From Candidatus Latescibacterota bacterium (GTDB taxonomy: Bacteria > Latescibacterota > Latescibacteria > Latescibacterales > Latescibacteraceae), in the NCBI GenBank assembly GCA_018656855.1, contig JABHYP010000362.1:1-5023 (forward strand): 5,023 nucleotides of DNA, read 5' to 3'. The first letter of the stretch is position 1. Every line of letters begins with the position of its first letter. Shown piece by piece: positions 1 to 5,023 of this stretch. The notes beneath the pieces were generated by a model. That model searched no databases. It worked only from the letters and a program-made list of their open reading frames with translations, and was not told the origin of the DNA. A program made the position numbers and the translations under genes.

Positions 1-1610
1 ACTTCAGTGTCTTCTTTATCGAATGGATCATCTCCTACATAGAGACCGGCAACACCCTTATTTGCAGTACCAAGCCATACCCATCCATCCTCGTCCGGGC
101 ATATTTTAAATATCATAGCTGTGGGAAGATCATCGTATGCCGGAGAATAATTTTGAGCCTGGTTAACAGGAAAACTATCAAGCACGACAGCGCCCGAGGT
201 TGGAATGGCTTCAATCTTGTGATCGTCAGCCTGATAGTTTGCCACCCAGATGTTACCGTGACTGTCTTCAGCAATATCGCTGCAAACAATGTAGTAATCA
301 GCTTGCGTTGGGCGTATATAAACTTTTAAAGTATCAACCATCGATACTTTATCATTAAGTTTATCAGGTGAGCCATCATCATTAAGAACAAATAAACCAA
401 AACCCCAAGTACCCGCCCATATTAATCCGCCGTTATCTACCAGTGTGGTAACAACTCTTGAACTCCATGTGTGGTCCCTTTCACTATATTCCGTCCAGGT
501 CTCACCATAAAGACCTTGAAAAACTGAACCGGGATTCAGGTCACGATATGCAGTTGCAGCCCAAAGAACATCACTCTCACTCGTATCTAAATCGTAAAAT
601 GTCTCGCTCCTCATTTCACTATGAGGAGGTGTATACAAGTAATCCCAGCTGCTGTAACATTGCAAACCGTTTTGCATCGTTCCTACCCACAATTTCTCAT
701 ACCCTCCCGCTGCCAGAGACTTGAGGGGTAAATAATTATTATGATTCACCGCATTCCAAATACTAATTTGTTTTTTATACAATCCTTTATCGGTTGCCGC
801 CCAGTACTGCCATTTAAACTCGTAAAAATCATTCACACTCATTCCAGTCAAATTCGTCGGAACAATTCTATCATTTACTTCATCAAGCTTGACAATACCG
901 GCACTATTGGTTCCAAGAAATATTTCATCATGAGAGTTTTTAGTTCGGATAATACAATTAATAGCGGTCGAAATATAGGTATAGTTTTTCCAGTTTTCCT
1001 CAAATTCAAGATTAGGATTATTCTCGTCGGCCACTGCAAGCCCGATGGGTGTGCATACCCATATCTTGTCATCAAAAATTTTTACCTGATTTACAGCCGT
1101 ATTTTCACTGAATTCCGGACCGAGATTCGTGTATGAGCGAAGCTCTTCTGAATAAAGGTTCAACATATCAAGGCCATCTTCATGCCCGACATAAAGTATA
1201 CTATCATTTTTTGCGAAAATATCATATACGGACATCCCGTTTACATGCATGGCCGTTTCCGTATGATATTCCGGAAAAAGAACTTGTTTAAAGATTTCAG
1301 TTTCGGGATCAAATCGCCATAAACCTTTCTCCTGAAAACCTATATAAATTTCTTTCGATGTTGCGCCGATACACAGTACATTATTGCTTACAAGATCGTT
1401 GTTTTTATAGAAAAGTTTGTATTTCTGTGTTGAGGGATTATAAACAAACATGCCGCCTTTTGTGGCACAATAAACTAAACCTTTAAATTCTATAATGCCA
1501 TTGATATCATAAACCGGCGGATAACCTTTCCAGTTTCTATACTCTTGCGCCGTGCTGAGGCTGATGATCAAAACAGCAAAAAGAAATACAAGCATTCCGG
1601 AACGTTTCAT
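1..1610 (-). CDS. Secreted multi-blade beta-propeller protein (regulator-propeller type), N-terminal part, runs off the left edge
   Basis: The frame is open from an ATG at 1610 to base 1, giving 536 residues without a stop; the C-terminus lies outside the window. Residues 1-21 form a Sec signal peptide: positive MKR, a hydrophobic core (about 6-17), then LSTA|QE with likely cleavage after A21. There is no lipobox cysteine. The mature part carries at least eleven blade-like repeats of the type (I/V)W-x-G/A-T-x-x-G-L, around residues 45, 87, 138, 182, 229, 268, 306, 348, 396, 453 and 510. The clearest are KLWVGTMQNGL (306), LIWAGTWGFGL (396), DSHGNIWVA (449) and DEDGWVWLGT (506), which match the Reg_prop style. 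Eleven repeats exceed one propeller, so two stacked propellers are likely. The early part resembles the layout of PorZ-type propellers. A C-terminal sorting domain, sensor kinase or other output could follow but is not visible. The ATG overlaps the lnt stop (ATGA), and AAAGG lies 8 nt upstream, fixing the start. The role is unknown. Confidence 0.85.
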   Translation of the reverse strand, partial: MKRSGMLVFLFAVLIISLSTAQEYRNWKGYPPVYDINGIIEFKGLVYCATKGGMFVYNPSTQKYKLFYKNNDLVSNNVLCIGATSKEIYIGFQEKGLWRFDPETEIFKQVLFPEYHTETAMHVNGMSVYDIFAKNDSILYVGHEDGLDMLNLYSEELRSYTNLGPEFSENTAVNQVKIFDDKIWVCTPIGLAVADENNPNLEFEENWKNYTYISTAINCIIRTKNSHDEIFLGTNSAGIVKLDEVNDRIVPTNLTGMSVNDFYEFKWQYWAATDKGLYKKQISIWNAVNHNNYLPLKSLAAGGYEKLWVGTMQNGLQCYSSWDYLYTPPHSEMRSETFYDLDTSESDVLWAATAYRDLNPGSVFQGLYGETWTEYSERDHTWSSRVVTTLVDNGGLIWAGTWGFGLFVLNDDGSPDKLNDKVSMVDTLKVYIRPTQADYYIVCSDIAEDSHGNIWVANYQADDHKIEAIPTSGAVVLDSFPVNQAQNYSPAYDDLPTAMIFKICPDEDGWVWLGTANKGVAGLYVGDDPFDKEDTE

Positions 1611-3100
1611 ACATATAACCTTTCAGATATTTTCTTTCTTTTTATAAAACATACCATTAGAGAAATCAAGGTTATGAAAAAAGAGACCAGGCTGAAAATA
1701 TTTCCGAATCTTAAATATATTGTTTCGGTATCAGCAGGCGAAATGGTTTCAACAAGAATTGTCCGCTCATTTGTCCTCGTCATTTTTTTTACTTTCCCAT
1801 ATGAATCGATTACCATAGATACTCCAGTATTGGCACATCGAACCACCGGTCTGTGAAACTCGATTGCCCGCATCGCCGAAATCATCGCGTGCTGAATGGG
1901 AGAAGCAAATGTACCAAACCATACATCGTTCGTTATTACGACAATAAATTGAGAACCCTTTATAATAAATTTCCGTATCAGGTCAGGAAATATGGATTCG
2001 AAACAAATAGCAACGTTGAAGGGCGGTATTTCTGGTGATTCAAACAAAACAATTTTGGTGCCTCTCGACCAGTTCGCCTGCCCTAAAGGAAGATTTTTGA
2101 GAGAAGAAAAATAATTATCAAACGGTATTGCCTCACCGAACGGGACAAGGTGCATTTTGTGGTACCGTTCAACCTGATTTATCCCCGGTAGAAACAGCCC
2201 TGATGAATTCCATGTATCACCCGTATCAAAGTTTATTGCAGGCAAACCTGTAAATACCGGAACACCGATGGAATCAACAAGCGATTGAACCATACGGCGA
2301 TAAGAGCCGATTTCCACGAGATAAACCGGCGTTGCTGTTTCGGGCCATACGATTAGATCAGGGTTATATGCCATTGATTCAATACTCATGGAACGATACA
2401 GGTTAATATTCCATTCTTCCTTGCCATCAGCCCACTTTTCCTCAGGAAACACATTACCCTGGATAAGAGCTACTGTTATCTCCTGTCCTGAATCCGGAGA
2501 TCTCTGCATAACAACCTGTGAATAAACAAGCGGTGCCACAAAAAGCGTTACAAGGATAGCCCACCTTTTTACAGACCTTTTTTTTATTAAAAGATAAACG
2601 GAAACATTTACCATCGCAATCCACCAGGAAACTCCATAAGCGCTCGTAATATCCGCAAACTGTATAAGCCATGGATATGCTGTCTGAGAATTCCCCAAAA
2701 TCATCCAGGGAAACGCAAGCTGATCAAAAGAACGAATCCACTCGATACCTGCCACGGCAAAAGGAAATACCGTTAGTCCGGCCCGGGGATAGATTCTGCG
2801 GATATATCCCATACATACGAAAGGCAGCGCATAAAAAAATGCTTGAATAATAACAATTGGGATTATAATCAGCCAGAGCACATCCTGATGGCGGCACAAC
2901 CAGCACATGGATATTCCCAGGAAAACAGTTCCTGAAAACCATGCCCATAAAAATACCCTTAGCGGTTTATAAAAATCAACGATATAAAACATTGGAACAA
3001 GAGCCGTAAATGCAAGAAAACCAAGCCAGAAAGGCGGGTAAGCACAGCAGAGGAGAATTCCCGAAATAAAGGCGCATAGAAATGCTGTGGATGTTTTCAT
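1607..3100 (-). CDS. lnt: Apolipoprotein N-acyltransferase
   Basis: Lnt is an inner-membrane enzyme that moves an acyl chain from a phospholipid to the N-terminal cysteine of diacylated lipoproteins, the last step of lipoprotein maturation. From the ATG the protein has 497 residues, close to the E. coli length of about 512. Residues 4-195 hold several hydrophobic segments, including the typical PPFWLGFLAF entry. A nitrilase-like (CN_hydrolase) domain spans about 208-455, and a last membrane helix lies at about 465-486, followed by a basic tail. The catalytic triad is visible: E254 in VWPETA, K315 in YHKMHLVPFGE and C366 in ICFES. Supporting residues W223, E323 and E368 also align with those essential in E. 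coli; the usual Tyr after the cysteine is F367. Downstream TNDVWFG (390) and the ANTG stretch near 424 fit the family. The ATG at 3100 shares one base with the phosphatase stop and has GGAG (3109-3112) 8 nt upstream. A GTG at 3103 is the alternative and adds one residue. Confidence 0.96.
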   Translation of the reverse strand: MKTSTAFLCAFISGILLCCAYPPFWLGFLAFTALVPMFYIVDFYKPLRVFLWAWFSGTVFLGISMCWLCRHQDVLWLIIIPIVIIQAFFYALPFVCMGYIRRIYPRAGLTVFPFAVAGIEWIRSFDQLAFPWMILGNSQTAYPWLIQFADITSAYGVSWWIAMVNVSVYLLIKKRSVKRWAILVTLFVAPLVYSQVVMQRSPDSGQEITVALIQGNVFPEEKWADGKEEWNINLYRSMSIESMAYNPDLIVWPETATPVYLVEIGSYRRMVQSLVDSIGVPVFTGLPAINFDTGDTWNSSGLFLPGINQVERYHKMHLVPFGEAIPFDNYFSSLKNLPLGQANWSRGTKIVLFESPEIPPFNVAICFESIFPDLIRKFIIKGSQFIVVITNDVWFGTFASPIQHAMISAMRAIEFHRPVVRCANTGVSMVIDSYGKVKKMTRTNERTILVETISPADTETIYLRFGNIFSLVSFFITLISLMVCFIKRKKISERLYV

Positions 3101-3960
3101 CACCTCATCTCCGGGCCGTCGGATTCATAACATCCGTTAAGCGATTCCAAAGATTTTATTATCCGTTCTCTATTCTTAAAATAAACCACACTCTCGTAAC
3201 CAACCGTCTTTAGCATTTTAAAAGCTCTGTCGTAATACCTGCCTACATGCTTCGGATTATGAGAATCCGATCCTGCCGTAACAGGAATTTCATTGCGGCG
3301 AAGTATCTTTAGAAATTCTTCCGACGGGTACTGTTCGCCACAAAGCTCGTCGAACCCGCTGGTATTTAATTCAACTGTGAGATCATACTTTTTAAATACT
3401 TGAGCTGCTCGTTCATAGTAGCTTGTCAGGTCGCCTTCGGGGCGGTATCCCATGCGTTTTATATTGTCGATATGACCGGCTATATCGTACAGTCCGGTTT
3501 CAGCAGCGCATACGACAGCGTCGAAAAACCTGTTGTATATATCATCGATATCAGCGTTTTTAAACTGATGCATGTACTGTGCCTGGTCGAAAGGCCATTT
3601 ATTAAGATAATGTATTGAACCGATTACATAATCAAATTGAAAATCCCTGATAATATCATTAATTTCATCGAGTCTGCCGGAAACAATATCCATTTCACAT
3701 CCCAACTTAATGGAAATCTGCCCTTTGTACTTTTCCTGAAGTTCCAGAACCCGGCTCACATATATCGGCAGCTCTTCATAACTTATACATAAATGAGGTT
3801 CGGGCATGACCGGCATGTGTTCAGAAAAGCCTATCTCTTTAAGCCCTGCTTGTAAAGCGCATTCAACATATTCTTCCATCTCCCCTTCAGCATGATTACA
3901 GAGCTTCGTATGTATGTGATAATCGGGAAGACAGCAGAACCGCTTACTATTACAGGTCAT
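3100..3960 (-). CDS. hisK: PHP-family phosphoesterase, histidinol-phosphatase (HisJ/HisK type)
   Basis: Enzymes of this family use a metal cluster to remove phosphate from L-histidinol phosphate in the cytosol, the penultimate reaction chain of histidine synthesis. The 286-residue product is near the family's usual 260-290. The PHP metal-binding motifs appear in order: DYHIHT (H15, H17) followed by CNHAEG, FSEH (H48), GCEMD (E89), GSIHYL (H117), GHID (H163) and GSDSH (D232, H234). The HisJ/HisK signatures GFSEHMP and ELNTSG are also present. No key ligand is missing. The short N-terminal extension before the HxH motif has three cysteines (C3, C9, C10), which is a little unusual. The ATG at 3960 is the only Met before the motif, and AAAGGA (3971-3976) sits 10 nt upstream. 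Its TGA overlaps the lnt ATG, so the two are coupled. No other his gene is in view, so substrate identity rests on family resemblance. Another phosphoester substrate is possible. Confidence 0.85.
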   Translation of the reverse strand: MTCNSKRFCCLPDYHIHTKLCNHAEGEMEEYVECALQAGLKEIGFSEHMPVMPEPHLCISYEELPIYVSRVLELQEKYKGQISIKLGCEMDIVSGRLDEINDIIRDFQFDYVIGSIHYLNKWPFDQAQYMHQFKNADIDDIYNRFFDAVVCAAETGLYDIAGHIDNIKRMGYRPEGDLTSYYERAAQVFKKYDLTVELNTSGFDELCGEQYPSEEFLKILRRNEIPVTAGSDSHNPKHVGRYYDRAFKMLKTVGYESVVYFKNRERIIKSLESLNGCYESDGPEMR

Positions 3961-4079
3961 TTATATAAAATCCTTTCGAAAACAAAACTGCACAGAATTA
4001 AAAAACCATTTTACAAGTAACTAAAGTACAGAAACAATAAATTCGTATTTATTATTTCTCCGTGTGCATTCGAAACTGC
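3961..4079 (-). promoter_or_regulatory. Possible promoter for the phosphatase-lnt-propeller operon
   Basis: The 119-bp gap upstream of the phosphatase contains, on the minus strand, TTGTTT (4032-4037) and TAAAAT (4008-4013) separated by 18 bp. The -10 matches TATAAT at five of six bases; the -35 matches only at TTG. Initiation would fall near 4001 and leave a leader of about 40 nt. In an AT-rich gap such matches arise by chance, and FCB-group sigma factors may use a different consensus, so this is tentative. Readthrough from the DUF72 gene is also possible, since no convincing terminator lies between. Confidence 0.3.
4036..4053. repeat. AT-only inverted repeat (7-bp arms, 4-nt loop)
   Basis: AATAAAT (4036-4042) and ATTTATT (4047-4053) are perfect inverted arms around TCGT. 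It lies 26 bp beyond the DUF72 stop and overlaps the putative -35 of the next operon by two bases. The stem has no G-C pair and no U-tract follows on the minus strand, so it is poor as an intrinsic terminator. It could be a protein binding site or chance. Confidence 0.3.
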
Positions 4080-4850
4080 TTATTTTCTTTTTTTCTTCAC
4101 CAGATCCATAAACATCATGGCGTTACGTACGGCATATCCTTTGTGACAGTTATTAAAAAACGCATAAATTTTCCAGACGGTTTTTTCAAGTACGTCTATT
4201 TTTTCTATCCACTTATCAAGTTCTTCGGAAGAATAATTATAGTTGTACCTGTCGCCCGATTTTCCCCACCATGTTTTTGCATTTCTGCCATGGAACCTGA
4301 TATAGGCGGTATCGCTTGTGGCGCGAGCCACCGGAGGCATCATCTTGCCAATTTGCGGCTCATCGACAAAAACAAAACCAATCCCGAGCCTGCTCAAAAA
4401 ATCAAAAACCTCATCCCGGTTCCAACTGTTATGGCGAAATTCCGTAAAAAGTTTTTCATCACCGTATCTTTCTGCAAGTTCAGACAGATACGAGCGGTTT
4501 TTCTCAACATTTCTAAACCGCCAGGGGAATTGCGCAAGAATTCCTGAAAGTCTTCCTGCGTCTTTAAGCGGTGCAATCGAATCCTTAAAAGTTTCTGCAA
4601 CCTCCTCATCATTCATTTCATGAGTAGTGGCTTTATTGGCTTTCACCATGAACTCGAAATCTTCGGGTGTAGCTTCGATCATCCGTCCGAATGTGCTCGG
4701 TTTCGGAATCCCGTAATATGTAGTATTGATCTCCACCGTCCTGAAATAATCCTTGTAATAGGAAAGCAGCTCCCCCGCCTTGATCTTTTCCGGGTAAAAC
4801 ACTCCTTTCCAGTCTTTATAAACGAAGCCTGATGTTCCAACTGTAACCAT
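4080..4850 (-). CDS. DUF72 (YecE-type) TIM-barrel protein
   Basis: This 256-residue protein carries the DUF72 hallmarks along its whole length: VGTSGFVYKDWKGVFYP (4-20), VEINTTYYG (39-47), FMVKANKATTH (67-77), GILAQFPWRF (103-112), FTEFRHNSWN (135-144), FVDEP (161-165), AYIRFHGRN then WW and RYNYNYS (182-207), and FFNNCHKGYAVRNA (231-244). Family members adopt a TIM-barrel-like fold with a conserved polar pocket; no reaction is established, although a link to nucleic-acid or sugar-phosphate chemistry is sometimes suggested. It ends in a lysine-rich tail (VKKKRK). The ATG at 4850 is chosen because DUF72 proteins usually start two to four residues before the GTSG motif, and because a -10 box at 4874-4879 would leave almost no leader for an upstream TTG at 4862. 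Neither start has a strong ribosome site; only GAG lies 7 nt before the ATG. Length and motifs look complete. It appears to be transcribed alone or with the downstream operon. Confidence 0.93.
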   Translation of the reverse strand: MVTVGTSGFVYKDWKGVFYPEKIKAGELLSYYKDYFRTVEINTTYYGIPKPSTFGRMIEATPEDFEFMVKANKATTHEMNDEEVAETFKDSIAPLKDAGRLSGILAQFPWRFRNVEKNRSYLSELAERYGDEKLFTEFRHNSWNRDEVFDFLSRLGIGFVFVDEPQIGKMMPPVARATSDTAYIRFHGRNAKTWWGKSGDRYNYNYSSEELDKWIEKIDVLEKTVWKIYAFFNNCHKGYAVRNAMMFMDLVKKKRK

Positions 4851-4864
4851 AAATATACTCAATA

Positions 4865-4914
4865 TATTACAGAATTATATGATACTTAATTTCACAGCGT
4901 CATAACCTGTAATA
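4865..4914. repeat. 8-bp inverted repeat flanking the DUF72 promoter
   Basis: TATTACAG (4865-4872) and CTGTAATA (4907-4914) are perfect inverted arms separated by 34 bp. They bracket the putative -35 and -10 boxes almost exactly, with the inner arm abutting the expected start of transcription. This placement is what a two-site operator would show, but the arms are AT-rich and the spacing is too long for a simple hairpin terminator. No regulator gene is in view. Confidence 0.35.
4874..4903 (-). promoter_or_regulatory. Possible sigma-70-type promoter of the DUF72 gene
   Basis: On the minus strand ATGACG (4898-4903) and a perfect TATAAT (4874-4879) are separated by 18 bp in the 77-bp gap before the DUF72 ATG. 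Initiation near 4867 would give a leader of about 17 nt to the ATG at 4850. The -35 is weak (TGAC core only). The match is by eye and the true consensus of this host is unknown. Confidence 0.4.
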
Positions 4915-4927
4915 CAACCTTTACATC

Positions 4928-5023
4928 TTAGTGGCGCCATGATTCAAGGGCAATGTCAAGCGGGTGGCGTGCGATACCTTTCTCGGAAATTATTACGGTA
5001 ATATTTTCAGCGGGTGTAACATC
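4928..5023 (-). CDS. C-terminal 31 residues of an unidentified protein, cut by the right edge
   Basis: A minus-strand frame is open from base 5023 to a TAA at 4928-4930, encoding 31 residues that begin DVTPAENITVIISEKGIARH and end ESWRH. The amphipathic, strand-like core (ITVIISEKGIA) and normal residue mix look like real coding sequence, and neither other minus-strand frame nor the plus strand offers a better reading. The TP-x(4)-V-x(4)-GIA-x-x-P pattern faintly recalls the C-terminal region of CoA-transferase-fold proteins such as citrate lyase alpha (VVTEYGIAVNP), but that family usually has a longer tail. I do not assign it. It lies 77 bp upstream of the DUF72 ATG on the same strand, so it may be the preceding gene of the same cluster. 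Confidence 0.6.
   Translation of the reverse strand, partial: DVTPAENITVIISEKGIARHPLDIALESWRH

Noticed and set aside
458..1136. Plus-strand open stretches (458-724 and 741-1136)
   Set aside because: They lie wholly inside the minus-strand propeller gene, have low-complexity Ile/Phe/Ser/His-rich translations, no ribosome site and no recognisable domain.
1..1610. Direct DNA repeats or a CRISPR-like array in the propeller gene
   Set aside because: The periodicity is at protein level only; blades are diverged and spaced unevenly, with no repeated DNA units.
2578..2585. Run of eight A (minus strand) in lnt, a possible slippage site
   Set aside because: The frame is intact on both sides (LLIKKRSVKR) and no motif suggests programmed frameshifting; such lysine-codon runs are common in AT-rich genes.
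2454..2948. Short minus-strand open stretches inside lnt (2454-2672, 2724-2948)
   Set aside because: They are out-of-frame readings within the intact lnt gene, whose membrane and catalytic motifs continue across both stretches; no frameshift is needed.
4036..4053. Intrinsic terminator after DUF72
   Set aside because: The hairpin stem is only A-T pairs and no T-run follows on the minus strand, so it is kept only as an inverted repeat.
4062..4832. Plus-strand open stretches across the DUF72 gene (4062-4547, 4318-4623, 4620-4832)
   Set aside because: They are antisense to a protein with conserved DUF72 motifs throughout, and their translations show no family signature.

Overview
The window is a compact bacterial gene block with every supportable gene on the minus strand, read from high to low coordinates. 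In that order it holds: the last 31 codons of an unidentified gene (stop at 4928), a DUF72/YecE-type protein (4080-4850), a PHP-family histidinol-phosphatase-like enzyme (3100-3960), a full-length apolipoprotein N-acyltransferase lnt (1607-3100), and the N-terminal 536 residues of a large secreted beta-propeller protein that runs off the left edge (1-1610). No tRNA, rRNA, CRISPR array, insertion sequence or phage gene was seen. The longest stretch without a gene is about 119 bp.

The host is a bacterium with an outer membrane, since Lnt makes triacylated lipoproteins. It is moderately AT-rich by eye. The 'two-component regulator propeller' style of the exported protein, with WVWLGT-type blades and a PorZ-like N-terminus, is common in the Bacteroidota/Ignavibacteria/Calditrichota/Marinimicrobia (FCB) groups. 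That placement is an inference from style only.

Layout: the last three genes are tightly packed. The phosphatase stop and the lnt ATG share one base (TGATG). The lnt stop and the propeller ATG overlap in ATGA. These three are almost certainly one transcript with coupled translation. A 119-bp gap with a possible promoter separates them from the DUF72 gene. A second gap of 77 bp, with a consensus TATAAT -10 and an 8-bp inverted repeat, separates DUF72 from the upstream gene.

Functionally the genes do not form an obvious pathway. Lnt finishes lipoprotein maturation in the inner membrane. The propeller protein has a plain Sec signal peptide without a lipobox, so it is not itself an evident Lnt substrate. 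The phosphatase would act in cytosolic histidine synthesis if its family assignment holds, although no other his gene is visible. DUF72 has no established role. I found no strong evidence for a new biological system. The points most worth a second look are the coupled lnt-propeller pair and the inverted repeats around the DUF72 promoter.
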